From assembly GCA_030267565.1 (NCBI GenBank), contig BRXU01000023.1, forward strand, positions 620,001-684,000: a DNA stretch of 64,000 bases, given 5' to 3'. The notes under the pieces were generated by a model, which was not told where the DNA came from, did no database searches, and saw only the letters and a program-made list of their open reading frames with translations. Source of the stretch: Pleodorina starrii. Its lineage: Eukaryota > Chlorophyta > Chlorophyceae > Chlamydomonadales > Volvocaceae. Every line of letters starts with the position of its first letter. Position 1 is the stretch's first letter. Positions 45,489 through 57,438 of the stretch are shown here, one piece after another. Both the position numbers and the translations under genes were made by a program.

Positions 45489-48400
45489 ATGCTTCCTTGT
45501 TGTGCCGTTCGGCCACCTTTGCGAGGCTACGTACTCCTGGCCTTAACCGCTCTCGCATTCACGCTAGTACAGGTAATCGAGAAATGGCTCAAAAAGACAT
45601 ATGACTGCTGTCTGACTCTCCAGACGACTGCCGCATGCACGGCAACCAACCCCCTGCCCGTGGCCCACCAAGCAGCCCTGGGTCAGACTCGCGGGACCCC
45701 AACGAGGCCTCATGCTTGAACACCATCTAATCATTCCTCCGCATATGATGTACCTCCTGAGATGGCGGTCAAATCAACCGTTGGTGTAGTGGTGGCCATG
45801 GCGGGTGATGGCGGTGATGGCAACGCCAGCCACCCTGTCACAGCCGGGATGGCCAGGGCGCGCGGCAATCGGATCCAGGGGGGGTTTGCTGCCGACACGT
45901 CAGACCCATAACGACTCGGTAACGCCGTCAGGAACCGTGGTGCCGTACCTGAGTACTGCAGCGCCTGAGTACTGCAGCGCTACGGCAGCGGCCAAGCCAG
46001 CGGCCAAGTTCGCCCCGCTGCCGCCCCCGCCCCCACTGCCGCTACCCATCCACCCACCCACACACGCAGGCAAACCCAGACCCCCAGACGCAGGCAGACA
46101 CGCAGCAGCACCCTCACACCGTCTCTCCCTTCCGAACGACAGCCGACACCGACGCCGCCGCAGCCGCAGCCGTTCGCGCCGCCGCAGCAGCCATTGGCGC
46201 CGACGCCGCCGCCGCGGCCCTTCGCGCCGACGTCGACGCCTCCGCAGCTTCCGCAGCCGCCGCCGCCATTGGCACCGCCGCCGCCGCCGACTCAGCCGTC
46301 GCCGCCGCCGCCGCCGCGGCCATCGGAGCCGCGGCCGACGATGATGGCGCGGCGGCGGCAGCGGATCCTCCGGGTGTCCTGCGGTTGCTGCAGGCCGCCA
46401 AACAATACCGCACGCGTCTCAGCGCCGCCGGCAGGCAGCAGTTGCTGAAGTACCGCGACATCAACCGGGCGCTGTTCATGGGGGACCAGGAGCGGATGCG
46501 TAGCTTCGTGCGGCGGATGGCAGAGGGTACGGCAGTGCCGGTCGGGAGGCGGGTGGGGGCGCGCGCGAGAGTGTGTGTGTGTGTGTGGAGGGTTGCGGTC
46601 GTCTTGCTGTTGCATCTTGGGGAGAGAGGGAGGTGGGCAGGCGGTAACGGCGGTGTCGGCGGGAGCGTTGAGAGGGAGAGGGAGGAGGAGGAGGAGGGGA
46701 GAGGGAGATACGCGCAGGAGGGTGATGCAAGTGGTGGCGGCGGTGGCGGCGGTGGCGCGGCGCGGGGCTTGGCACGCCGTCCACCGGCGCACCGCCTAAC
46801 AACCCTCCTTCGGTATGTTTGCCACCGCGTCCTCCCCGCCCTCGCGCCCGCTCGCCCCCATGCCCCCTTTCGCCACCACCACTGCCACCACAACACCTCA
46901 CCTCCGCCACCGCCACCGCCTCCGCCACCGCCACCGCCACCACAACACCTCACCTCCACCAGGGCAGCGAGTCACCATTGCCCTTCTTGGCGGCTCCGTG
47001 TCCAAGGGCATGGGCGCAGTGTTGGGAGAGCCCAGCTTCGAGCAGTGGCTCGCGTTGTGGCTGGCGGCAGTGGCGCCGCCGCCCCCGCAGGGGTCGGCGG
47101 CGACCGCGGCGGCGGACGACATGGATGGCAGCGGAAGCGGTGGTGGTGGTGGGTGGCGCAACTCCACCGTGCGGCTGATCAACGCGGCCTGCCCGGCCAC
47201 GACGTCGGCATACATGAACATGTGCCTCCGGGTGGGAGAGGGAGGGAGGGAGGGGGGGAAGGGGAGGGAAGGAGAGGGAAGGGGAGGGAAGGGGAGGGAA
47301 GGGGAGGGAAGGGGAGGGACGGGGAGGGAAGGGGAGGGAAGGGGAGGGAAGGGGAGGGAAGGGGAGGGAAGGGGAGGGAAGGGGAGGGAAGGGGAGGGAA
47401 GGGGAGGGAAGGGGAGGGAAGGGGAGGGAAGGGGAGGGAAGGGGAGGGAGGGAGGGAGGGGGACAGGGAGGGAGGGAAGGGTGAGAGGGAGGAAAGCTTT
47501 GCACAAGCTGTACGCATGCCATACACATGCCGTACATACATACATACACACACGCTCCGTCTCCCCCCTCCTTCCCCCCTCCCCCAGGAGTACCTCGGTG
47601 ACTCCCGCGTGGACCTGGTGCTGGTGGAGTATGCCATCAACGACCCCTCCTTCCCTGGACCCATCATGCGCAACGAACCCAGGAAGAGGTGCGCACTGCG
47701 GCTCCTCCTCCCCCTCCTCCTCCTCCTCCTCCTCCCCCTCCTCCTCCCCCTCCTCCTCCTCCTCCTCCTCCTCGTCCTCCACCTCCTCCCCCTCCTCCTC
47801 CTCCTCGTCCTCCTCCTCCACCTCCTCCACCTCCTCCACCTCCTCCACCTCCTCCACCTCCTCCACCTCCTCCACCTTCTCCACCTCCTCCCACTCTTCC
47901 ACCTCCTCGTGTTCACACACACGCGCGCACGTGCATTGTTTTCCTGTCCCCCTTTTCACACGCGCGATGGGGGCATGCATGCATTTGTTTTGTGAGCGCC
48001 TCAGTGCTTCGGTGCGCGTGCGTCAGTTGGCCACGCGTGCATACCCATCGGTGCGTGTGCGCAAACCGGGCGTGTTGTCACCCGGCTATGCGACGCGTCT
48101 CCGCCCGCGGCCCCCGCTCGCCCCTCCTTCCTCCACTCCCTGCGCAACTTGCCCTCGGGCTCACGGGCTTGCGGCTTTTGCCCTCCCCCCACTCCGCGGC
48201 TTTTTCCCTTTTTCACCCTCAACAAGAGCGAGACCGAACTGACAAAGAGGAAATGGGCACCTTTACACCCCCCCCACCCCCGCTCCCTCTCCCTCTCCCG
48301 CTCCCTCTCCCGCTCCCTCTCCCGCTCCCTCGCCCGCTCCCTCGCCCGCTGCAGCTTCGAGCAGCTGCTTCGGAAACTGCTGCGGCTGCCCAGGCGGCCG

Positions 48401-51400
48401 GCTGTCGTACTGCTGAACATGTACCGCTGGTTTAGTCAGGCCCAGCTGGAACCGGATCTCCGCCCCTCCGACACCTTGTGAGTCCTGGGGCAGCGCCTGA
48501 GGAGGGCCTGAGGAGGCCCTGAGGCTTGTCCCCCCCTCCTCGCGCCTTTTGACAGCTTCTTGCAGCTACTTCGCATGTGTTGCTGCCGTTGGTATCGTTG
48601 TCGTTGCCCTTGTTGTTGTTGTTGTTCAAGTGGGCTCGAGGCCCTCTACAAGGGGGATAGCGCCGGCCAGCCGGGGTGGGGGGACAGGGGTGTGGGGCAG
48701 GGGTGTGAGGCAGGGGGACCTCAGGGGAGCACTGGGGAGTGGAAACCCCTAAAAACCTCAAAACCGTAAAACCCTAAAGCCCGAAGTGCTTAGACAGCGC
48801 CCTTCACAACATTCGTTCGCGCCCGGGCACACATCCAACCCCGCCAAACGCGCGGGACCTCCTCCCGGCCCCGCGCCCTCTCTCCCCCGATCCGCAAACG
48901 ATGGGTCGACCTCCCCCCTCCGCCTGCTTTGTATTCCCCCGCGCGCCCCTGGCCCCCTCCCCTCCACCGCCCCGCAACGTCTGCCCCCGCGGCCACCATC
49001 TCCCCGCTTGCAGCTACTTCACCAATGCCGGTGGGTGGGTGGGTGGGTGGTTCGGTGGGTGAGTGGGTGGGTGAGTGGGTGGGTGAGTGGGTGGGTGGGT
49101 GGGTGGGTGGGTGGGTGGGTGGGTGGGTGGGTGGGTGGGTGGGTGGGTGGTTCGGTGGGTGGTTCGGTGGCTGAGTGGGTGGGTGAGTGGGTGGGTGAGT
49201 GGGTGGGTGAGTGGGTGGGTGGGTGGGTGGGTGGGTGGGTGGGTGAGTGGGTGGTTCGGTGGGTGAGTGGGTGGTTCGGTGGCTGAGTGGGTGGGTGAGT
49301 GGGTGGGTGAGTGGGTGGGTGAGTGGGTGGGTGAGTGGGTGGGTGGGTGGGTGGTTCCGTGGGTGGGTGAGTGGGTGGTTCGGTGGGTGAGTGGGCTGCT
49401 TACGATGTGTGTGGGCGAGGCGAAGGGAGGTGAAGGGAGGCCAGTCCCAGTCCCAGTCCCGGGAGCCGGAAGGGGCTTCAAGACGCGAATGAGGGCGCCC
49501 GGCAGCGGCCGAGAGCAGAGCCGAGAGCGGACCCGGAAGCGGATCAAGGCTATCGTTTGGGGGTCTTGTAGGGTCAAGGCCTTACCTGGTATCTCACACC
49601 TGACACGACACGGGGGGGGGGTGTGCTGCTCTCTGCCCGCAGCTTCCTGCGCCGTCTCCGTTCCTTCGCTGTCGTCGTATCCTCTTTCTTAGGGTTGAAA
49701 CCTTCGCCCTGCCTCTGGACCCGTCGCCCATCGCCCGTGCCCCCCCGCCCTTGGCAGTTGACACGCGCCCGCCCGCCCACCCACCCCGGGCCCGCCCCTT
49801 CTGCACCTTTTCATAACCCTGCCCCCCCCCCGCTCCCTCACTCCCGGCCCCACTCCCACTCCCACTCCCCCACTCCCGCTCCCACTCCCACCCCGCCCCG
49901 CACCGTCCTCAGAGCCCGAGTTCTTCGACTTCGCCACCTACTACGGCTTGCCGGTGCTTTCGGTCAAGGTGGGGCGGCTGAGCCTCTCTCTAGCGTCCCG
50001 CTAGCACCCAGCCGAGCCGTGCCGTGCCGTGCCGTGTCCCACGTTCCGCCGACCGGTCTTCTTTCTCATTTTGCCTTTGGGTGCCTTCTGCCGTACTTCT
50101 CGCATTGGCGCTTTCGGGGCCGCCGGGTGGGATCCATTACGGGGCCTTTACGGTCTCCACTGTCAACTGTGACATCATGTCGAGAGCAACTGTCAACGCC
50201 CACCTGTGTTAGTTCCTCCTATCCGTGTAACATGTAGCGTGTGTGTCAATACATACCGGCGGCGATTCGGCGAAGGGAGCAATCCCGCACCCCCCTCCCC
50301 CGCACCGCCCACACTCCCTCACACCCCGACCCGCCCACCCCCCTCTCTCTACCTCCCCTCCCTCCCCCCTCCCCCGGCCCCCCCTCCCCCCCTCCCCCTC
50401 CCATACACACACGCCGTACTCAGGCGGCTGTGTATCACCACATGGTCGCTGGCGAGCGGGGGTTCCAGGTAGGGGTTAAGGAGATCCGGATCCATGATCC
50501 GGTTTGGATCTGTCGTACCACTGTACTGTCGTACTGATCACCCCCAGTCGGCGGTCCTCGCCATCCTGCCGGCGCCAATCAAAGGCCCTAAAGCCCTCCC
50601 CTGCCCTCCCCTCCCCTGCCCTGCCCTGCCGCCTCCGCCGCTTCTGTCGCCTCATCCGCCTCCACCTCCGCTTCTGTCGTCTCCGCTTCTGTCGCCTCCT
50701 CTGCCGCCTCCACCGCTTCTGTCGCCTCATCCGTCTCTGCAGGTCGACACGCTGCGGTACCTGACCCGCCCCAACACGTCGGCGGATCCGGTGGGCCGAG
50801 TGGGGTAGGGTAGGGTAGGGTAGGGTAGGGTAGGGTAGGGTAGGGTAGGGTAGGGTAGGGTGGGGTCGGGTGGGGTAGGGTGGGGTGGGGTGGGGTGGGG
50901 TAGGGTGGGGTAGGGTGGGGTGGGGTGGGGTGGGGTGGGGTGGGGTGGGGTGGGGTGGGGTAGGGTGGGGTAGGGTAGGGTAGGGTAGGATAGGGTAGGG
51001 TAGGGTAGGGTAGGGTAGGGTAGGGTAGGATAGGGTAGGGTAGGGTAGGGTAGGGTAGGGTAGGGTAGGGTAGGGTAGGGTAGGGTAGGGTAGGGTAGGG
51101 TAGGGTAGGGTAGGGTAGGGTAGGGTAGGGTAGGGTAGGGTAGGGTAGGGTAGGGTAGGGTAGGGTAGGGTAGGAAGCTGTGGGCGCCCCTGGAGTTGAG
51201 GGAGGTCAAGGGCCCGGCATTCGGGGCCTTGCCATCCTCCCCCTCGAAGGACGGTGTACGGTAGGTGGGTTAGTGCCGTACTTCCCCGCCCCGGCGCCCA
51301 CTCATTCCATCCCCCTCTCCTCCCCGCCCCTCCTCCCCCCGCGCCGGCCCCTCCCCCCACTGCGGTCTCTTCTATGATCCTCACCCAACCACCCAACCAC

Positions 51401-54400
51401 CCACCCACCCAACCAACCAACCAACCCATGTGGTGCACAGGAGGCTCTGTTTTATGAGGATCCGATGCATCCCTCCGGTCTGACTGGGCACCGGTAAGAG
51501 AGAGGCGCGGAAACCGAACGGGGCGAACGGGGCACACATGACTAATACAAACAAACGACCAACGAACAAACGAACAACCAACGGTTCAACGGCTCGGCCC
51601 CTCATCTGCAGTCGTGAAGAGCTCCCAGAGCGGCAGGGAGTGTGCGTTTGGTTTCCTCGGCTTGCCTCGATCGCCTTGGACTGCCTCAGGGCTCTCGTCG
51701 CTTTTCGTTTGGGTCGCGGCACAATGCAGCACAGAGCACACACCTCCGCCTTTCCGCGCTCCTCGTCTGACCGATGCCAACCGACTCCAACCGACCCCAA
51801 CCGACCCCAACCGACCTTACCCGACACCCTACCCAACTCTTGTCCTTCGATCCCCCAGGGCCATTTCCGAGCTTGTGATTGGATTGCTGCTTCATGTGGC
51901 TCGAGGCCTGGTTGCCAGACCCTGGCGCCCGGTGGGTGCATTCCGAGGGAGCTGCCGCTTGTCGTACCGTTTTTCCTGTGCCGTTCAAGAGCTTCCTGCC
52001 GTACAGATACCACATATACCTGCCGTACAGCTATCATTCACCATGCGCCTCGAACCCGTCGTGGCCGTCAGTGCCCGTCGCACCACCACCACCACACGCA
52101 CACACATGCACACGCACAGCCACGCAGCCGCACGCTTGGTCGCCATTGCCCCCCCCCTCCCCGTGTGTGTGTGTACCCGCGTGCAGTCTGAGGAGGAGGT
52201 GGTGGCGGCGCCGCTGCCCAACCACATGATCCCCGACAATTTCGACACCGATCTGGACTTGTGTATCCTGGGGGACAACTTCAAGGCGGCCGCGGTGGAG
52301 ACGCAGGTACGACGGCAAACCCTCCCCCGCCCCAACCCCATCCCCCCCCTCACCCCATCCCCCCGGTCCGCTCGCCAACGCTGCCTCCGTCCCCGTCCGA
52401 TGCGGTGTCTTCTTTATTCAACCCCATGCCGTACTGCCGTTACGACCGCGGTGTTGGTCAGCAAGGCGCGGTTGGTGCGGCTTCGGCGTGCGCTGCGCTG
52501 TGTTGCGCGTCTGCCAGGGCCAAAGTGCATGTAGTACGGGGCGCGAACGAAAGAATGATCAATAAAATATCCATAAACCAGCATAAACAATAAATAAATG
52601 AATGGATGGATGGATGGGCGAGAGGCGAGGAAAGGGAAGGGATAACGTCGAGCCGTCGAGCAATGCACCCCTAGGCATGCATGCATGCCTGCCCAGCTTG
52701 CCAACCCAGATCCACATCCCAGATCCGCTCGCGCTCACCGCCTCCGCCACTCACCGCCGCCACCGCCACTCACCGCCACTCGCCGCCACTCACCGCCGCC
52801 ACCGCCCACCGCCGCCATCGCCGCCATCGGCCTTCAGGGCTTCACCTGGCAGAACGAGGGCCGCAACCCCACTGCCCCCAAATGGGGCTACACCGCCAAC
52901 CAGACCAACGCCACCATCGCCTTCGCCCTCACCCCGCCCGGCGGCGCCGCCGCCGATGGCCGCGTCAACGCAGCGACCCTCGAGTCCGCGTCCTCTGGCG
53001 GCACCGTCGGCGGCGGCGGCGCCGGCGGCCACAGCCTGAACAGCAGCGTGCTCATCATTTTGGCGTACCTCCGGAGCTACGAGGGCATGGGCATGGCGGC
53101 GGTGTCCTGTGAAGGCGGCTGCGTGTGCGGGGAGGAGGAGGATGTCGGGAAGGGTGGCACCGCCGAGACGCAGGGTGAGAGTGGAAGGCTGCGCACAGCT
53201 TGCACCACGTCCCCACCTTCTTGCCTTCTTGCCCTGCGGCCGCCATGCCTCGCAGGCCGCTCCGCGTTTTCCTCCGCTGACCCACGGGTCGCTGACCTAA
53301 TCGGCCCGCTGCACGCTGACCTAATCGGCCACGCTGACCCACGGGTCGCTTCCCCACTGACCCACAGGTCGCTTCCCCACTGACCCACGGGTCGCTTCCC
53401 CACTGACCCACGGGTCCCTTCCTCACTGACCCACGGGTCGCTTCCCCACTGACCCACGGGTCGCTTCCCCACTGACCCACGGGTCGCTTCCCCACTGACC
53501 CACGGGGTCGCTTCCCCACTGACCCACGGGTCGCTTCCCCACTGACCCACGGGTCGCTTCCCCACTGACCCACGGGTCGCTTCCCCACTGACCCACGGGT
53601 CGCTTCCCCACTGACCCCGGGTCGCTTCCCCACTGACCCACGGGTCGCTTCCCCACTGACCCAGGGGTCGCTTCCCCACTGACCCAGGGGTCGTTTCCCC
53701 ACTGACCCACGGGTCGCTTCCCCACTGACCCACGGGTCGCTTCCCCACTGACCCACGGGTCGCTTCCCGCTTCGCTTTCCCCGCTGAACCACGGGTCGCT
53801 AACGGACATGGCTGCTCCCGCCGTATCCCGCTGTGCCTCTGTCCCTCGCTGCTCTTCGCGCGCCGGCTCAGGCGGCGGTCCGAACAGCAACAGTAGCAGG
53901 TTCGCTGCGCGCCTGGACGGGCAGTGGGGGCACCACAACTCTCAGCTGCAACTGGGCTGCTTCCCGGCGCGCATAACAGCCCACGACTGCCGAGTGCGGG
54001 TGCGGGTCGACGACGTCGGGCGCAAGGGAATCAACAAGGTGCGGTGACGTTACGGTTACGGTTACTGTTACGGTTGCGGTTACGGTTATGGGCACCTACC
54101 TGGCTCAGGGAGAGGCCTCTGTGCGACTGCAGAACAGCGGGAACGTGTGTGTTGAGTACCTCGCAGGCGGCGGCTTAGGAGCGCACCCCAGCCCGACCCG
54201 ACCCAACCCAACCCAACCCAACCCAACCCAACCCAACCCAACCCAACCCAACCCAACCCAACCCAACCCAACCCAACCCAACCCAACCCAACCCAACCCA
54301 ACCCAACCCAACCCAACCCAACCCAACCCAACCCAACCCAACCCAACCTAACCCAACCCAACCCAACCCAACCCAACCTAACCCAACCCAATCGCCCCCC

Positions 54401-54591
54401 AACCCAACCCAACCCAACCCAATCGCCCCCGCCCCCCAACCCTTACACTTACGTTGTCTCCGGGGCGCTCTCAGGTCAAGTTGGGTGGCCTCATCGTCAG
54501 CCACACGGCCCCGGGTATCGCTCATGGGCTGTGTAAGGAGAACCTGGAGGCGGCGGAGCGGGCGGCGGGGTACCGGGAGGATCGCCGATGA
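45489..54591 (+). CDS. SGNH/GDSL-type hydrolase-like protein, 16 exons, secretory
   Basis: Exons: 45489-45572, 46070-46526, 46963-47231, 47588-47688, 48355-48477, 49014-49030, 49913-49968, 50424-50468, 50743-50790, 51178-51255, 51441-51493, 51859-51931, 52187-52306, 52838-53174, 53872-54038, 54475-54591. All phases agree; 714 aa. Residues 13-28 (GYVLLALTALAFTLVQ) are a signal peptide or anchor. SGNH landmarks: VTIALLGGSVSKGMG (Ser 192 as nucleophile), LINAACPATTSAYMN, DLVLVEYAINDPS, RPAVVLLNMYRWF, FATYYGLPVLSVK and EDPMHPSGLTGH (Asp 433, His 436). The C-terminal ~200 residues (TWQNEGRNPTAPKWGY onward) look like a separate beta-rich Cys-containing domain. Related proteins are widespread in algae and are probably carbohydrate esterases; the substrate is unknown. 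Exon 2 is strongly Ala-rich. Exon 6 is only 17 nt. The C-terminal exon end is moderately certain. Confidence 0.85.
47257..47450. repeat. 10-bp tandem repeat GGGAAGGGGA, about 19 copies
   Basis: Purine-only array in the intron following SGNH exon 3, starting 26 bases after the donor GTGGGA. Confidence 0.92.
47697..47890. repeat. CTC/TCC trinucleotide tract
   Basis: A pyrimidine tract of about 190 bases (CTCCTCCTC with CCA interruptions) just after SGNH exon 4. It generates long false frames such as polySer, polyLeu and polyPro. Confidence 0.92.
48566..48591 (+). other. Possible alternative 26-nt exon for the SGNH gene
   Basis: The sequence cttgcagctacttc precedes and begins both this segment and the 17-nt exon 6 (49014-49030). 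Here it reads C TAC TTC GCA ... GTT G followed by GTATCG. Entry and exit phases equal those of exon 6, so either could be used without changing frame. Exon 6 (YFTNA) fits the family better. Confidence 0.3.
49031..49393. repeat. GTGG-type array (GTGGGTGGGTGA...) starting at a splice donor
   Basis: Starts exactly at the 5' splice site of SGNH exon 6. Interspersed variants are gtgagtgg and gtggttcg. Nearly every unit contains a GTGGGT or GTGAGT donor-like hexamer. Confidence 0.92.
50806..51174. repeat. GGGTA pentanucleotide array, about 74 copies
   Basis: Almost the entire SGNH intron 9 (50791-51177). Mostly GGGTA with a central block of GGGGT variants. G-rich on the coding strand, so potentially quadruplex-forming in DNA and RNA. 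Confidence 0.95.
53336..53770. repeat. 23-bp minisatellite, about 19 copies, with internal dyad
   Basis: The unit is ctgacccacgggtcgctt plus cccca. The core GACCC-AC-GGGTC is an inverted repeat with 5-bp arms. A few copies carry single-base indels. It lies in SGNH intron 14 (53175-53871). A shorter related segment precedes it from about 53276. Confidence 0.93.
54198..54420. repeat. CCCAA pentanucleotide array, over 40 copies
   Basis: Fills much of SGNH intron 15 (54039-54474). C-rich on the coding strand, with occasional cctaa and a duplicated cccaatcgcccc segment at its end. Confidence 0.95.
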
Positions 54592-54830
54592 GGCCGTTGC
54601 GGAGGAGGTGTGGGTGAAGGAGGTTGGTGGAGGGTGGAGGAGGGTGGTGGAGGGTGGTGGAGGGTGGTGCGTGGGGACGAAGGGCGGGGCAGGGGCGGGG
54701 CAAGGGCGGGGCAGGGGAGATGATGCTTTGGATGAACGAACGAACGAACGAGCGAGGTGAGCTGGCGGCATGTGGGGTCTTGCGGGGGTTGGGCCTGACG
54801 GTGTGAGTGGTGATAGATGGTGGTGGCTTT

Positions 54831-54916
54831 GGTGGTGGTGGTGGTGGTGGTGGTGGTGGTGGTGGTGGTGGTGGTGGTGGTGGTGGTGGTGGTGGTGGTG
54901 GTGGTGGTGGTGGTGG
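54831..54916. repeat. GGT trinucleotide array, about 28 copies
   Basis: A pure run within the predicted SGNH 3' UTR. Confidence 0.93.
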
Positions 54917-55429
54917 CGTCTGCTGCGGCCGCCGATGTGTGTGTACATGGCCACCAGCATGCAGGTGGCACCGGCGGTACTGATCTACATTTACGGTATG
55001 GTTCCAGAGCTGTGCAGTGAGCAGCCAGTACAGCACATACGCACGCACAAACGCACACACACACACATACCGGTATGCGGTGTACCTGAGGCGATCCCCA
55101 CCGCGTCGGGTGACTCACTGGACGACCGGGTGTGCCCATTTGGGTTCACTGCAAGAGAGTACGACGGATCATCCGCGTCTGGATGGCGGCAGGATGGCAG
55201 CCCACGCGCCTCCGCAAGAAATTCGGCAAAGGAAGCAAGGGCACAAAGAAGGCGGCGGAGGAGGGGCGACGCGGGGGGCTCCCCTTTTGCATACCGGTGC
55301 TTATCTTCTCCTGCCGTGCGTGCTGCATTGGACTCTGGTACCGTGCCTTTAGGCGTTTCAGTCCTCTCGAGCCCGCCCCCCGGCTCGTATGGGTTTTTAG
55401 TTCATGCATGGGGCACGCACTCCCAGCCG

Positions 55430-55434
55430 TGTAA
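55430..55434 (+). terminator. Candidate polyadenylation signal for the SGNH gene
   Basis: TGTAA (ccgtgtaacaaac) about 840 bases after the SGNH stop codon. Confidence 0.55.
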
Positions 55435-57438
55435 CAAACACACAACAGCACACACACACAATAATAGTCTGCGGTCCCCCAGGGGCTGCGGATGGGCGCT
55501 ATGTAGGGATGGCAAGGATTGCCTTAACGGCGGTTTTTCTGTTCTGTTCTAAAAGGGTACCGGTATTTATGCACAGAAGATCGTCCAATCTAGAGTGCTA
55601 AACACCGATCGTTTGCTGCTGCAAGCGGCTTGCTTGCTTGCGGCGTTGCAGTGTTCCTTGTCACTGCCGCCGCCGTGGTCTCAACGCGGCGAGGGCCTCA
55701 GCCTCAGCCGTACCGGCTCCCCTCTGCACTGCACGCACTGCACGAGTAGGGCGTCGTGCATCGACTCTCAACTTGGCGCGCTGCGACAGGGCTGGATGGT
55801 CCATGGGGATCGCGACCGCAACTGCCCCGCGCGCCTTCAAGTCCGCTGACCACGATAGTAAAGTGGAGAGGCGCTGGCGGGATTGCCCAAGCACGCTGCC
55901 TTTCTCGTCGCTGTGGAGCTTGCAGCAGCAGCGGCCTGATTTGCCGCACTAGAAGGGAACACATCGGCTAAGTTTTGCAAGCCTTCGGGTGCGTGAATGC
56001 ATGCAGGCCTGCGGGAATGTTTTGCTATGCACACGTGCGCGTGCGCCTTGGCCGGTTAGCGTGCCAGTTGGAGCGACGGTGCTCGTATTCACTGGATTTT
56101 GGCATCCCAAGCACGCGAGAGCATGTGGCGTTATGCCGCGCCTCATGGAATGCTGACGGCTCCGCTTTGTCTTGAGGCCCGACAAGCCCACAGGTACGTC
56201 CCTGTGTAACTACCTGTATGCCCGCTTGAGAAGCAGTGGGCAAGTAGTTGCTTCCCAACCTCCTGGAGGAGTTAGCAATGGTAGGAAATTCAAGCGTCTG
56301 CCGTCATAAAGGCAGAGACACGTAGCAAGCGCAGGCGAGCAAGCAAGCAAACTAGCAAGCAAGAAATTGGACGCTATTATAAAGCGTCCTTTGTCATTCC
56401 AACTTTTGTCTGCGTGGCTACTGAGTCTGCAAAGAGGGATGTGTTGCGATGAAATTGGTTTCCACGTCGTCACCTGTCGTACGGGCCCGTAAGCAATTTT
56501 TCGTTGCTTTGTTTGCCAAATGCAACAAAGTTTTAGGCATACAGCTGCCTCTGGAGCATTCAAGGCAGGATAGCAGCACAGCACCTAACTTTTGGAACTT
56601 CACGCCAGAGATTCGTCGTGTTTAGCGTGCGTAGTCGACGACCCAGACGCTCAAAGCCATACTAACAACTTACAATTAGGCTCTGCGTGAACGTGTCACG
56701 AATTTCAATACTTCAGCTGGGGCTTGCCGAGGGGCCAATTTGCTAAACGGTGAGTCGCCGCGTCGACGGCAGGGAGTTTGCTGCATTTTTAATTCATCTA
56801 TTCGTGCCATGCATAATACTCCAAAGCGAGGGTGTGTTTGCGGTTATCTGTGCCAGTTGGGGTGGTAGCGGTCCACGTCGGAAGAAAGGGTTTGTGACGC
56901 GGCCGATAGATTCGCACACCCGGGTAAACAAGCCAGGCGATTGGCACAGATGTCGAATACAACACTGCATGTGACGTGGCGCTGGAACGCACGTCGGGCA
57001 CGCAGGTTTATGCTGTAAATGTACCGGTCATGGACGCTTTAGGCGCTTTTTAGTAGACCTTGCTCCTTAGCCGTCGGATGAACGCATGAATGAATTCGGC
57101 TTACAATTGTGGCAAGGCATGGGCATTTTCGCAACGGCGATAGGCTTGCTGACGCGTTGACGGCGCAAGTTATCACAACACCCCGTAACAAGTTCGCCGT
57201 GCTCTGCTGTTCCCGTGTGCAGCAGACTCATTAGGGCAATTTGCCTAGCCCTGCGGAGCTCAACTGGGCCTGAACAGGACGCTGGGTCCCGCAGCAAGCA
57301 ATTGGCAGTTGGTCCCGACAGTCATTTCGGCCTGCGCCGCAGCGTAGCCGCACTCCCCGCTCCTCAACCAAACCAGTAATATTGAACTCGCTTCTGTTGG
57401 CATTCTTCTCCCTGGAGCTGGTATAATAGCGCTTTGCG

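Larger units (their letters stand above)
54592..57438. other. SGNH 3' UTR and upstream region of the OXS3-like gene
   Basis: The 3' UTR runs to about 55445 if the TGTAA at 55430 is used, and includes the GGT array listed separately. From 55450 to 57438 I see no coding block with family similarity. The last several hundred bases before 57439 should hold the promoter of the next gene. Confidence 0.5.

Noticed and set aside
50806..51174. Interstitial telomere
   Set aside because: The unit is GGGTA with GGGGT variants, not the TTTTAGGG repeat of Chlamydomonas, and it is bounded by exons of one gene.
50476..51537. 353-codon minus-strand frame of repeated LPYPT
   Set aside because: It is a translation of the GGGTA array inside an SGNH intron; repeat units without stops create it.
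53055..53792. Minus-strand repeat protein of GSVGKRPVGQW units
   Set aside because: It is the 23-bp minisatellite of SGNH intron 14; both flanking exons are on the plus strand and join in phase.
54086..54439. Minus-strand WVGLG repeat protein
   Set aside because: It is the CCCAA array read backwards; it lies in an intron and has no non-repeat domain of interest.
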